From contig JAFGPB010000087.1 in NCBI GenBank assembly GCA_016926205.1, positions 1 through 60,919 on the forward strand: a stretch of 60,919 bases of DNA. The letters are read 5' to 3'. The stretch comes from Bacteroidales bacterium. Lineage in GTDB: Bacteria; Bacteroidota; Bacteroidia; Bacteroidales; UBA10428. Each line of letters begins with the position of its first letter. Position 1 is the first letter of the stretch. The notes below the pieces were generated by a model. The model made no database searches. It had not been told where the DNA came from and saw only the letters and a program-made list of their open reading frames with translations. A program made the translations under genes and the position numbers. Positions 45,063 to 54,257 of this stretch are shown here, one piece after another.

Positions 45063-46208
45063 TCAATTGATTCTCTGGTATACTTTCCACCAAAGGTCGG
45101 GGATCTCATGCTTTCCGGCCTGCTGATATTCCTCACAGGAACATGATACCATAACAGTCCGGCCTGATCCGATATCCGGCACTTCCATCCACCAGCGGTT
45201 GGTGATCATACTCTTATAAAATGTAAGTTCATGTTCCATATCCTGATGGCCGATGATAAACACTTTAAAATCGGGATTTTCCGGACCCGGATTTTCAGAT
45301 CTGCGTTGCACAAAACCATCAATGAAATACCAGATTATCTGGGCTCCCAGGTGTGTAGTTTGGTCGTGGCGGTCAAAAAGGGGATTGGCTTCAAAGATCC
45401 CGAAACAGGAAACACGATCGCTTAATCCGGCATAACGTGCCAGCCGGCAGGCTTCATCAGCAACAAAGCCATTGGGCGAAGGAAACATCGTGCCCGGTGA
45501 ATCCGATTGCTTGATGGCAGCGACATCAAAACTGACAATGTGAGCGTCACGCAGGTAAGGTTCGCTCATCCCAAGGTTGTCGCGCAGCATTCCAAGACGC
45601 ACAGCTTCAAAGGAATGTTTTTCAAAACGTTCAAGCAGTTCATTGTCCACCAGATATTGCTGGTGACCCAGGTTTGTATACTGGAAAAGCTTCGGACTCT
45701 TCATGATTTCCTCCATCCATCTGATGTCACCGCTTTCTCCTTCAGTCAGGTCCAGCCGCGGATCAACACTCACCACATTTACGGTTTCCTTCATTCTTTC
45801 AAGAGCCATGTAGGCACCATACGTTATGTCCTGCGTGCCCCCCATCACGATCACCACCAGCTGGTTGCCCAGCAGTTCCAGCAGAACATCCCGCACACCG
45901 AAATAAGTATCACTCAACGAACCGGTACTTTTAAGGTTGCCCAGATCGATTATCCTTACTTTTTCGTTCATCCTGTAAAGCTGATAAAGCTGATTCCGGA
46001 TCTTGTCAGGTGATTCCGAAGAACCCCTGTTCAGTGAGTTGCGGTCCTCGCCGACTCCGAGCAACGCCACCTGGTAATTGCTGATCTCATCAATGGGCGT
46101 ATCTGGTGTGTTGATCCTGATATTATGGCCCAGCATGGTTTTGCGGGTACTCAGGGCATGTTCGGGTTTATCAAGCGCCACAGGTTCAAAATACAGATTG
46201 AGGTCCAT
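45063..46208 (-). CDS. Arginase/formimidoylglutamase-fold protein with degenerate metal site
   Basis: A 381-residue protein of the ureohydrolase (arginase/agmatinase/formimidoylglutamase) fold: NYQVALLGVGEDRNSLNRGS, then VVIVMGGTQDITYGAYMAL, VVSVDPRLDLTEG and IVSFDVAAIKQSDSPGTMFP. The canonical two-manganese ligands are only half kept: GGxH is GGTQ (Gln126), DAHxD is DPRLD (D149 and D153 kept, His replaced by Arg151), and SxDxD is SFDVA (D229 kept, Ala231). It is therefore probably not a standard hydrolase, despite likely automatic annotation as formimidoylglutamase. It lies 16 bp after topA and upstream of the T9SS operon. Confidence 0.8.
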   Translation of the reverse strand: MDLNLYFEPVALDKPEHALSTRKTMLGHNIRINTPDTPIDEISNYQVALLGVGEDRNSLNRGSSESPDKIRNQLYQLYRMNEKVRIIDLGNLKSTGSLSDTYFGVRDVLLELLGNQLVVIVMGGTQDITYGAYMALERMKETVNVVSVDPRLDLTEGESGDIRWMEEIMKSPKLFQYTNLGHQQYLVDNELLERFEKHSFEAVRLGMLRDNLGMSEPYLRDAHIVSFDVAAIKQSDSPGTMFPSPNGFVADEACRLARYAGLSDRVSCFGIFEANPLFDRHDQTTHLGAQIIWYFIDGFVQRRSENPGPENPDFKVFIIGHQDMEHELTFYKSMITNRWWMEVPDIGSGRTVMVSCSCEEYQQAGKHEIPDLWWKVYQRIN

Positions 46209-46224
46209 CTTTCCGGGTATGGTT

Positions 46225-48540
46225 TTATTGCTTCTTTTTCTCTTTTGTTTCTGAATCCCTGACGATCTTCAGGCAATCTTTGTAGGTAAGCTCAGCAGGA
46301 TCGGCACCTATTGGTATTTTGTAATTCTTCCTTTTATAACTCAGGTATCTCCCCCACCTGCCATTTAATATGACCATATCATGGTCCTCAGTGAAGGTTT
46401 TTACAATCCTGTTTTTCTCTTTTTCCCTTTTTTCCCCAATCAGTTCCACAGCTCTTTCAAGTCCAACCGTGTAAGGATCGTCCGTTTGCTTTTTCAATGA
46501 ATAGAATTTTGAATCGTGCAATATATAAGGTCCGAATCTGCCCGTTGATGCGATCACTTCCCTTCCTTCATACTTCCCAAGAACACGGGGCAGTTTGAAC
46601 AACGTCAGGGCCTCTTCCAGCGTAATCGATTCCATGTTTTGTCCCTTACGCAACTGGGCATATTTAGGTTTCTTCTCACCGGAAGTCTCACCGATCTGTG
46701 CAACAACCCCAAACCTGGCCATACGGACATAAACCGGCAGTCCGGTTTCCGGATCCTTACCCAGCAGACGCTCCGGTTTTGTAAATTCCGAATTTTCCAG
46801 GACATGCTCCACCCTTTTATGAAACGGTGAATAGAACCTGCCGATCATCTCGGTCCAGTTCAGCTTCCCAACCGAGATCTCATCAAACTCTTTTTCAACC
46901 GATGCGGTAAAATTAAAATCAAGGATCTCCCCGAAATGCTCAACGAGGAAATCATTCACCAGTATGCCGATGTTATCGGGGAACAATTTCATTTTTTCAG
47001 CTCCTGTGGTCTCCACCCCGACAGTTTCCTGAATGCGGTCACCTTCAAGTGTGACCACATTGAACTTACGTTCTTTCCCGGGGCGTTCTTCCTTTATTAC
47101 ATAACCCCGCTGCTGGATCGTCGAAATGATCGGCGCATATGTTGACGGTCTGCCAATTCCCAGTTCTTCGAGCTTTTTAACCAGACTGGCCTCGGTATAC
47201 CTTGGAGGATGATGTGTAAATCTTTCGGTTGCGTTCATCGTGCTGCAGCTTAATTCCATCCCGGCCGATACAAACGGCAGCAACTGGTTTGCCTTTTCTT
47301 CGGCCTCCTCATCGGGAGATTCAAGATATACCTTCAGAAAACCTTCAAATTTCAATACCTCTCCTTCAGCAAGAAATTTTTCAGGTCTGTTTGAAAGATC
47401 GATCGTTATTGTGGTTTTCTCCAGAAGGGCATCCGCCATCTGTGAAGCGACCGTCCTTTTCCAGATCAGTTCGTACAATTTTTTTTCCGTATTGCTGCCG
47501 TGAATTTCCTGGTTGCTCGGGTAAGTGGGTCGTATGGCTTCATGGGCTTCCTGGGCTCCTTTGCTTTTGGTTTTGTATTTCCTGATATTTACGTATTCCC
47601 GGCCATACAATTTTGCAATGATCTCCTCTGCCGAGGACAATGCCTGGGATGAAAGATTGACGGAATCGGTTCTCATATAGGTAATCAGTCCTGCTTCATA
47701 CAATTTTTGCGCAACAACCATGGTTTGTGCGACCGAGAAACCGAGTTTGCGGCTCGCCTCCTGCTGCAGTGTCGACGTGGTAAAAGGAGGTGAAGGTGAC
47801 TTTTTTGAAGGTTTCTTGACTGCAGCACTGACCTTGAACTCAGCTTTGATGCAATCCTCCAGGAATTTCCGCGCATCCTTCTTTGTCGAAAATCGCCTGT
47901 CAAGATCAGCTTTTATGGTATTTGTCCTTCCTTCTTTTTCAGGTACTTCAAAAACCGCAGTAACTTTATAACTGGATGTGCTTTTAAAATTGATGATCTC
48001 CCGCTCCCGTTCCACGATCAGCCGGACTGCGACAGACTGGACACGTCCCGCCGACAGCGACGGTCTCACCTTCCTCCAAAGGATCGGGGATATCTCAAAA
48101 CCCACCAGACGGTCGAGCACCCTTCTGGCCTGCTGTGCATCAACAAGATTCCGGTCAATTTCCCGGTAGTTTTCAACGGCATGCCATATGGCTTCCTTTG
48201 TGATCTCGTGAAATACGATCCTTTTGCTGTTCACTTTGTCCAGCTTAAGCTCCTCACAAAGATGCCATGCGATTGCTTCACCTTCCCGGTCCTCATCAGA
48301 AGCGAGCCATACCGTTTTAACCTGCCTGACCAGGCTTTTTAATTCGGAAACGATCTTTTTCTTCTCCTGGGGGACAATATATCTTGGACTGAAGTTGTTC
48401 TCTATATCAATCCCCAGGTCTCCCTTGGACAAATCACGTATATGGCCCATGCTCGACTTTACCTGAAAATCCCTGCCAAGAAACTTTTGTATGGTTTTGG
48501 CCTTGGCGGGAGATTCAACAATTACCAGATTACTGATCAT
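46225..48540 (-). CDS. topA: DNA topoisomerase I
   Basis: Type IA topoisomerase that relaxes negative supercoils. The 771-residue protein starts with the Toprim domain (VIVESPAKAKTIQKFLG, WLASDEDREGEAIAWHL). The cleavage/religation domain follows with SLSAGRVQSVAVRLIVERE and the active-site Tyr in GLITYMRTDSVNLSSQ, then ELGIGRPSTYAPIISTIQQR. The C-terminus has Toprim_C-type repeats (RFGVVAQIGE, TGRFGPYILH, NGRWGRYLSY) in place of zinc-ribbon Cys4 motifs, as usual in the phylum. The arginase-like gene follows at 16 bp. Confidence 0.97.
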   Translation of the reverse strand: MISNLVIVESPAKAKTIQKFLGRDFQVKSSMGHIRDLSKGDLGIDIENNFSPRYIVPQEKKKIVSELKSLVRQVKTVWLASDEDREGEAIAWHLCEELKLDKVNSKRIVFHEITKEAIWHAVENYREIDRNLVDAQQARRVLDRLVGFEISPILWRKVRPSLSAGRVQSVAVRLIVEREREIINFKSTSSYKVTAVFEVPEKEGRTNTIKADLDRRFSTKKDARKFLEDCIKAEFKVSAAVKKPSKKSPSPPFTTSTLQQEASRKLGFSVAQTMVVAQKLYEAGLITYMRTDSVNLSSQALSSAEEIIAKLYGREYVNIRKYKTKSKGAQEAHEAIRPTYPSNQEIHGSNTEKKLYELIWKRTVASQMADALLEKTTITIDLSNRPEKFLAEGEVLKFEGFLKVYLESPDEEAEEKANQLLPFVSAGMELSCSTMNATERFTHHPPRYTEASLVKKLEELGIGRPSTYAPIISTIQQRGYVIKEERPGKERKFNVVTLEGDRIQETVGVETTGAEKMKLFPDNIGILVNDFLVEHFGEILDFNFTASVEKEFDEISVGKLNWTEMIGRFYSPFHKRVEHVLENSEFTKPERLLGKDPETGLPVYVRMARFGVVAQIGETSGEKKPKYAQLRKGQNMESITLEEALTLFKLPRVLGKYEGREVIASTGRFGPYILHDSKFYSLKKQTDDPYTVGLERAVELIGEKREKEKNRIVKTFTEDHDMVILNGRWGRYLSYKRKNYKIPIGADPAELTYKDCLKIVRDSETKEKKKQ

Positions 48541-48565
48541 TCAGCTAACGTTTTGTTTAAAGTTG

Positions 48566-48597
48566 CAAATAAATCAATTATGCCACTAAGTTCAAAA
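48566..48597 (-). promoter_or_regulatory. Candidate promoter of topA
   Basis: On the minus strand TTTTG (48593-48597), exactly 19 bp, then TTTATTTG (48566-48573). The -33 is perfect; the -7 has T instead of A at its second base. The start would be about 20 bp before topA. The opposite strand of this 89-bp gap must hold the PBP1A promoter, which I could not place. Confidence 0.5.
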
Positions 48598-48629
48598 TTT
48601 TAATCTAATAATTATTATTTTTACCCGTC

Positions 48630-50996
48630 ATGGTACCGTATTTCTCTATGGGCAGATTTAAAATCAACCGTAAAAAATTCAACAGATATTTTTGGATTAT
48701 TTTTGCCGTTCCCTTTGCTATACTGGCCATATTGCTTGTACTGGCTGCTCTTGGGGGCCTGGGTTACATGCCCGATATCGAGACACTTGAAAATCCACAA
48801 ATCAGCCTTGCCTCCCAGGTGATCTCGGAGGACGGTGAAATTCTGGGCTCATTTTACTATCAGAATCAGAACAGAACCTATGTGGATTACGACGAGGTAC
48901 CTTCCCATGTGATCGATGCACTGATCGCAACCGAGGACATCCGTTTTTACCGCCATGCCGGTATCGACGCGAAAAGCCTGGCACGTGTCGCCATCAAAAC
49001 GGTACTGCTTCAGCAGCGCAGCTCGGGTGGCGGAAGCACCATCACACAACAGCTGGCAAAGCTTCTCTTCCATGATCCCCCGAGGACCATGGTCGGCAGG
49101 ATCAAACAAAAGATCAAGGAATGGATCATTGCCGTGCGCCTTGAAAAAGCCTATACAAAAGAAGAGATCATCATCATGTATTTCAACCAGTGCGACTTCC
49201 TGAACCAGGCCGTGGGGATCAAATCCGCCGCACAGGTTTATTTCAGCACGATCCCGGATTCCCTGAACATCGAACAGGGTGCCATGCTTGTCGGCATGGC
49301 AAAAAATCCTTCCTATTATAATCCCGTGGATTCGGCAAAAAAGGATCAGGTCCTGATCAGGCGCAATGTGGTGCTGAACCAGATGGAAAAATACGGTTAC
49401 CTCGACGGGGAACTTAATGACTCTCTGAAACAGCTGCCCATTGAGCTTAAATTCCAGCGCATATCGCACAATCAGGGACTGGCAACTTACTTTCGTGAAT
49501 TTTTGAGAAGGACCATGACGGCCGGGGAGCCCCGTCGCGGAGACTATGGCGACTACGCTGCATACCGGGAGGATTCAGCAAAGTGGGTCGATGACCCGCT
49601 TTACGGATGGTGCAACAAAAATAAGAAACCCAACGGGGAACCGTATAATTTATATACCGATGGACTGAAAATCTTTTCCACCATCAATTCAAGCATGCAA
49701 CGATATGCTGAAGAGGCCATTGTTCAACACCTGAGCACAGAAATCCAGCCTGCATTTTTTGATGAGAAAAAGAACAGCAGCAGGGCACCCTTTTCATCTG
49801 ACCTGACCAGCCAGCAGGTTCAGGACATCCTGTGGAGGGGAATTGTGCTTTCCGACCGCGGCAGAAAACTCCGGGATGCCGGTGCATCCCACAGCGAAAT
49901 CTCCGATGAATTCAACAAGGCCGTACCCATGCGGGTGTTCAGCTGGAACGGACCGGTTGATACCATCATGACTCCCATGGACTCCATCCGGTATTATAAG
50001 CATTTCATTCATTCGGGCTTTATGGCCATGGATCCACAAACAGGAGAAGTCAGGGCTTATGTGGGCGGGATTGATTATACGGAATTCCAGTACGACCATG
50101 TTACACAGGGTAAACGACAGGTGGGATCGACATTCAAACCGTTTTTGTATATCCTTGCCATGCAGGAGGGATACAGTCCGTGTGATAAAGTACTTAACGT
50201 GGAACAATCGTTCATCGTCAACGATTCAGTTTACCGGCCGAGAAGCCTGAGCAAGCCGGAGGACCTGAACACCTGGAAGACATTGAAATGGGGACTGGCA
50301 ACATCCGAGAACAACATATCTGCATGGCTTGTCAGGCAGTTCAATCCCAAACCCATAGCTGACATTGCACACAAAATGGGCATAAAAAGTTATATCGATC
50401 CCGTTCCGGCCATGATATACGGAACATCGGACGTTTCTGTGGCTGAAATGGTATCATCGTTTGCAACCTTTGCCAATAAAGGAGTTCATACCGAACCTCT
50501 TTTTATTACAAGGATCGAGGACAAAAACGGAAATGTACTGACTGAATTCATGCCCGACCGTATGGAATCGATCAGCGAAGAAACCGCCTATCTGATGCTG
50601 AACCTCCTGGAAGGCGTGACAAATTCCGGCACTGCTATCCGGCTGCGCTACAGGTATAATTTCACAGCACCGATCGCGGCAAAAACCGGCACCACACAGA
50701 ACCATTCAGACGGATGGTTCATCGGTGTGACACCAAAACTGGCTGGCGGAACATGGGTCGGTGCTGAAGACCGCTCCGTCCATTTCGACAGGATGGATCT
50801 GGGACAGGGTGCAAACCTTGCCCTTCCGATATGGGCCCTGTTTATGGAAAAAGTATATGCTGACAGCGCCAATCTGAAGATTTACCAGACTGATGAATTT
50901 GAAGCTCCTCCCAACATGGCCCCGATACCCAATTGTGAGGATGTGACGTCCGAATCTTCCGTCGCCAATGATTATTACTGGGAGACCGAGTGGTAG
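48630..50996 (+). CDS. Penicillin-binding protein 1A (bifunctional peptidoglycan synthase)
   Basis: Class A PBP that polymerises and crosslinks peptidoglycan. The 788-residue protein has a cytoplasmic basic tail, a transmembrane helix (IIFAVPFAILAILLVLAALG), the GT51 glycosyltransferase domain (ALIATEDIRFYRHAGID with the catalytic Glu, SSGGGSTITQQLAKLL, KEEIIIMYFNQCDFLNQAVG) and the transpeptidase domain with SxxK in QVGSTFKPFLY (near residue 500), SxN in TSENNISAWL and KTG in AAKTGTTQNHSDGWF. ATG 48630 or the ATG at 48648 (MGRFKINRKKF) may be the start. It is divergent from topA and convergent with radA (9-bp gap). Confidence 0.95.
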   Translation: MVPYFSMGRFKINRKKFNRYFWIIFAVPFAILAILLVLAALGGLGYMPDIETLENPQISLASQVISEDGEILGSFYYQNQNRTYVDYDEVPSHVIDALIATEDIRFYRHAGIDAKSLARVAIKTVLLQQRSSGGGSTITQQLAKLLFHDPPRTMVGRIKQKIKEWIIAVRLEKAYTKEEIIIMYFNQCDFLNQAVGIKSAAQVYFSTIPDSLNIEQGAMLVGMAKNPSYYNPVDSAKKDQVLIRRNVVLNQMEKYGYLDGELNDSLKQLPIELKFQRISHNQGLATYFREFLRRTMTAGEPRRGDYGDYAAYREDSAKWVDDPLYGWCNKNKKPNGEPYNLYTDGLKIFSTINSSMQRYAEEAIVQHLSTEIQPAFFDEKKNSSRAPFSSDLTSQQVQDILWRGIVLSDRGRKLRDAGASHSEISDEFNKAVPMRVFSWNGPVDTIMTPMDSIRYYKHFIHSGFMAMDPQTGEVRAYVGGIDYTEFQYDHVTQGKRQVGSTFKPFLYILAMQEGYSPCDKVLNVEQSFIVNDSVYRPRSLSKPEDLNTWKTLKWGLATSENNISAWLVRQFNPKPIADIAHKMGIKSYIDPVPAMIYGTSDVSVAEMVSSFATFANKGVHTEPLFITRIEDKNGNVLTEFMPDRMESISEETAYLMLNLLEGVTNSGTAIRLRYRYNFTAPIAAKTGTTQNHSDGWFIGVTPKLAGGTWVGAEDRSVHFDRMDLGQGANLALPIWALFMEKVYADSANLKIYQTDEFEAPPNMAPIPNCEDVTSESSVANDYYWETEW

Positions 50997-51005
50997 CCCG
51001 CTCTG

Positions 51006-52376
51006 TCAGGGGTATGAAACGAACAAATGCTTCAAAACCTCCTCCAGCCGTCTCACCTTTACCAGCTTGATTTCTTTTTTTTCCGGAAGGTTAATCCTGC
51101 CGTGTGCTGCTGAAATCATAATTTCATCAAATCCAAGCCTTTCCGCTTCCCTGATCCGGCTTTCAATCCGGCTTACGGGGCGGATTTCTCCGGAAAGACC
51201 GACTTCAGCGCTAAAGCACTTCTTTTTCCCTGTCGGTTTGTCCCTGCTGGATGACAGAATTGCGACGATCACGGCCAGGTCGATGGCAGGATCCGTAACC
51301 CTCAGTCCCCCGGCCAGATTCAGAAAGACATCCCTTGTCGCCAGCCTGAATCCGGCCCTTCTTTCGAGCACGGCCAGCAACATGTTCAGTTTGCGCAGGT
51401 CGTAGCCGGACGAAACCCTCTGTGGAATGCCATAGGCAGCGGTACTTACAAGGGCTTGTACTTCAATAAGAAAAGGCCTGATTCCATCAATAGTGGCAGC
51501 GATTGAAATACCGCTGAGTTCCTCGTTGCTGGTGTTTATCAGGACTTCAGACGGATTCTTCACTTCCCTGAGCCCTTCATGCAGCATTTCAAATATGCCC
51601 AGTTCGGTGGTTGCTCCAAAGCGGTTCTTGGCAGCCCTGAGGATCCGGAAAAAATACTGCTGGTCCCCTTCGAACAGCAAAACGGTGTCCACAATGTGTT
51701 CAAGGATCTTCGGACCGGCAAGACTGCCATCCTTTGTAATATGACCTATCAGCAGGACAGGCGTGGCTGTTTCTTTTGCAAATTTCAGCAACCGTGCAGT
51801 ACAATCCCTGATCTGTGAAATGCTTCCCGAAGAGGACTCGTTTTCATCATCCTGAAGGGTCTGTACTGAATCCACGATGACTACATCAGGTTTCAGTTTA
51901 TCCAGATGGATGAAAATGTTTTCCAGCATTACCTCACTAAGGACATAACAATGGTCATTCCCTGTTTTCAGTCTGTCAGCCCGCATTCTGATCTGCTCCG
52001 TACTCTCCTCTCCGGATATGTAAAGCACTTTTGAATCCTTCATTGCCAGTGCCACCTGCAATGCAAGAGTGGACTTTCCGATGCCGGGCTCACCTCCTAT
52101 CAGAACCACTGATCCTTTCACCAGTCCGCCCCCGAGAACACGATTCAGTTCACTGATCCGGGTATCCAGGCGCGGCAATCTTTCCGGACTGATTTCACTC
52201 AGCGGCAAAGGTTCAGCCATTTTGTTCCGTAAAGATCTGGTCCCCGCTGGCTTTCCTGTAAACCGTGTCTCCTCTCTGAAGGTATTCCATTGCCCGCAGG
52301 AGGGACATCTCCCGATCCATTTCGGAGTTTCGTTGCCGCAGCTGGTGCAGACAAAAACACTTCTGGTTTTACCCAT
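51006..52376 (-). CDS. radA: DNA repair protein RadA (Sms)
   Basis: RadA is a RecA-like ATPase that promotes branch migration during recombinational repair. The 456-residue protein has the N-terminal zinc finger (FVCTSCGNETPKWIGRCPSC), Walker A GGEPGIGKSTLALQV, Walker B DVVIVDSVQTL, the diagnostic KNRFG motif (AAKNRFGATTELGIF) and a C-terminal Lon-like P-domain (AGGLRVTDPAIDLAVIVAIL, KKCFSAEVGLSGEIRPV). Its ATG overlaps the upstream gene's stop by one base (TGATG), suggesting coupling. Confidence 0.97.
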   Translation of the reverse strand: MGKTRSVFVCTSCGNETPKWIGRCPSCGQWNTFREETRFTGKPAGTRSLRNKMAEPLPLSEISPERLPRLDTRISELNRVLGGGLVKGSVVLIGGEPGIGKSTLALQVALAMKDSKVLYISGEESTEQIRMRADRLKTGNDHCYVLSEVMLENIFIHLDKLKPDVVIVDSVQTLQDDENESSSGSISQIRDCTARLLKFAKETATPVLLIGHITKDGSLAGPKILEHIVDTVLLFEGDQQYFFRILRAAKNRFGATTELGIFEMLHEGLREVKNPSEVLINTSNEELSGISIAATIDGIRPFLIEVQALVSTAAYGIPQRVSSGYDLRKLNMLLAVLERRAGFRLATRDVFLNLAGGLRVTDPAIDLAVIVAILSSSRDKPTGKKKCFSAEVGLSGEIRPVSRIESRIREAERLGFDEIMISAAHGRINLPEKKEIKLVKVRRLEEVLKHLFVSYP

Positions 52377-52882
52377 CAGACCGAACCGGAATTAATTCTG
52401 TTGATTGTTTCCCGGGTTGAATGCGCTGCTGTTGAATCCAGACTGATGATCTTCCCTCCGTATTGTCTGACGACATCGCCCAAAGCACTGTCTTCAGGTT
52501 CGTGATCCGCTCTCATTACCAGCACATCAGGACGGATCTGCCGGATCAGGTTCAAAGGTGTTTCCTCATCAAACAGCACAACGACAGATACAAAACGCAT
52601 TGATGCCAGGATCAGTGCCCTTGATTCCTCATCCAGATACAGGCTGATGTTTCTTTTAAGCTTTTTTACCGATGCATCGGTATTCAGGCCGACGACCAGA
52701 AAATCACCCTGTCCGGCAGCTTCAGCGAGATATTGAACATGTCCTTTATGCAGAATATCAAAAAAACCACTGGTGAATACAATCTTCTGATGCCTGAACC
52801 TCACAATCGAGAGCCATCGTTCGAGTTCAATTCCTGATCGTATCCTGCCCTTTATCAATGCAGTTCTTTCCATAAAAATCAT
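52376..52882 (-). CDS. Adenylyltransferase of the HldE-C/RfaE2 type, diverged
   Basis: A 168-residue cytidylyltransferase-like nucleotidyltransferase. The HxGH motif is present (SGFFDILHKGHVQYLAEA), and the fold continues with FLVVGLNTDASVKKLKRN and VVVLFDEETPLNLIRQIRPD. In genuine heptose-1-phosphate adenylyltransferases I expect TNGCFD, a GxxRP loop and KG(G/A)DY; here these are TSGFFD, RNISLYLDEES and MRADHEPE. So the HxGH site is kept but substrate-binding loops differ and the substrate may not be heptose. It is translationally coupled to radA. A 76-bp gap without gene separates it from panD. Confidence 0.75.
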   Translation of the reverse strand: MIFMERTALIKGRIRSGIELERWLSIVRFRHQKIVFTSGFFDILHKGHVQYLAEAAGQGDFLVVGLNTDASVKKLKRNISLYLDEESRALILASMRFVSVVVLFDEETPLNLIRQIRPDVLVMRADHEPEDSALGDVVRQYGGKIISLDSTAAHSTRETINRINSGSV

Positions 52883-52958
52883 CTGGTTTAAACCGTTTTA
52901 CCTTTCACTGTTAACCGTTTGCTGCTCTTGCCGTCTAACGTTCGGCACATACCTTTAT

Positions 52959-53309
52959 TCAAACAAGTCTGTTTGTTGCTGTATCGGGAAAGACAAATGC
53001 AGGCACAAATTCTTTGGCCTCCTCAAAATCCATCATGGCATAGGATATGATGATCAATATATCACCAACCATCGCCTTTCGGGCAGCAGGCCCATTCAAA
53101 CAGATAATTCCCGAACCTCGTTTGCCTTTGATGACATAAGTGTCCAGCCGTTCACCGTTGTTGATGTTAACAACCTGCACTTTTTCATTTTCAATGATAT
53201 TGGCTGCATCCATAAGATCCTCATCAATCGTTATGCTGCCAATATAATAAAGGTCCGCTTCCGTCACGGTGACCTTATGAATTTTTGATTTTACGATTTC
53301 TATTTGCAT
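52959..53309 (-). CDS. panD: Aspartate 1-decarboxylase PanD
   Basis: PanD makes beta-alanine from aspartate for pantothenate and CoA. The 116-residue precursor cleaves itself at Gly-Ser to make the pyruvoyl cofactor; the site is in [19 protein letters not shown] (Ser25). Other family segments: [39 protein letters not shown] and [13 protein letters not shown]. It follows panC by 12 bp, so the two enzymes whose products meet in pantothenate synthesis are co-transcribed. Confidence 0.96.
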   Translation of the reverse strand: MQIEIVKSKIHKVTVTEADLYYIGSITIDEDLMDAANIIENEKVQVVNINNGERLDTYVIKGKRGSGIICLNGPAARKAMVGDILIIISYAMMDFEEAKEFVPAFVFPDTATNRLV

Positions 53310-53321
53310 GACAATGCAAAT

Positions 53322-54167
53322 TTACGAAGAAAAATAGACATTGTCAATAAGCCTTATCTTTCCGAGTTTTACAGCGATACAGCCAATCTTATTCCCTTTC
53401 TGACCGAAGTCTTTTACAGGCTGAAGCGTCCGGTCATCCACAATTTCAAAATAATCCGCTTCCATAAGCGGATTGCTGTTGATCCTGCTGACCACAAATT
53501 CCCTGGTTTCATCCGCTGTGTGGACCTTTGCCATATCCCTGGCTGCAAACAATATACGCGATATGGCAACGGCACTTGCACGTTGTTCGGGACTGAGCAA
53601 TACGTTTCTCGAACTTAGGGCGAGTCCGTCATCTTCCCTTACGATCGGACAGGCTACAATTTCAATAGGATACTTAAGATCATCCACAACTTTCCTAATG
53701 ATTGCAACCTGTTGAAAATCCTTCAAACCGAAGTAGATCCTGTGCGGAATCACAATATCCAGCAGCCGGGTCACAACCTGGGCCACTCCGTTAAAGTGAC
53801 CGGGACGGCGCAGACCTTCCATAACATTGTCCAGTCCGCCAAAGTTGAACTGCCTCGTGTCCGGAACAGGATAGATTTCCTTTTCATCGGGACAAAAAGC
53901 CAGGTCGCATGAATTCTTTTCCAGCAACTCCAGATCTTTGCTCAGATTTCGCGGATAATTACATAGATCAGCGGGATCATTGAACTGTGTGGGATTCACA
54001 AAAATGCTCACAATGGAAACATCATTCTGTGCTTTGCACGCATCCAGCAGTGAGAGGTGCCCGCCGTGCAACGCACCCATGGTAGGGACAAAACCGACCG
54101 TCCTTCCCGTGTTCCTGTATGAACGGACCTTCTGTGAAAGTAAATCCGCCAGTTGAATGATTTCCAT
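53322..54167 (-). CDS. panC: Pantothenate synthetase PanC
   Basis: PanC joins pantoate and beta-alanine with ATP. From ATG 54167 it has 281 residues, the usual length (MEIIQLADLLSQKVRSY). Motifs: VGFVPTMGALHGGHLSLLDA with HxGH, FVNPTQFNDPADLCNYPR, YFGLKDFQQVAIIRKVV, and ALSSRNVLLSPEQR as the KMSKS-like site. The frame is open 28 codons upstream, but that segment crosses the predicted promoter and has no family match. panD follows. Confidence 0.96.
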   Translation of the reverse strand: MEIIQLADLLSQKVRSYRNTGRTVGFVPTMGALHGGHLSLLDACKAQNDVSIVSIFVNPTQFNDPADLCNYPRNLSKDLELLEKNSCDLAFCPDEKEIYPVPDTRQFNFGGLDNVMEGLRRPGHFNGVAQVVTRLLDIVIPHRIYFGLKDFQQVAIIRKVVDDLKYPIEIVACPIVREDDGLALSSRNVLLSPEQRASAVAISRILFAARDMAKVHTADETREFVVSRINSNPLMEADYFEIVDDRTLQPVKDFGQKGNKIGCIAVKLGKIRLIDNVYFSS

Positions 54168-54181
54168 ATTTTTTGACGATG

Positions 54182-54189
54182 CAAATATA
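54182..54189 (-). promoter_or_regulatory. -7 promoter element of panC-panD
   Basis: On the minus strand TATATTTG matches TAnnTTTG, 14 bp before the panC ATG, giving a very short leader. Confidence 0.45.
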
Positions 54190-54217
54190 GAAGAAATATA
54201 ATTAACGAAATTTTTAG

Positions 54218-54225
54218 TAATTTTG
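54218..54225 (+). promoter_or_regulatory. -7 promoter element of the starch-synthase-like gene
   Basis: TAATTTTG matches TAnnTTTG, 32 bp before the ATG at 54258. With the panC element it makes a compact divergent promoter region of 90 bp. Confidence 0.4.
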
Positions 54226-54257
54226 TGCAAATATTCTAAAATAGCAAGCAAAGCTAA

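Noticed and set aside
54168-54251. 28-codon N-terminal extension of PanC
   Set aside because: It covers the divergent promoter region and the -7 element; ATG 54167 gives the usual 281 residues.
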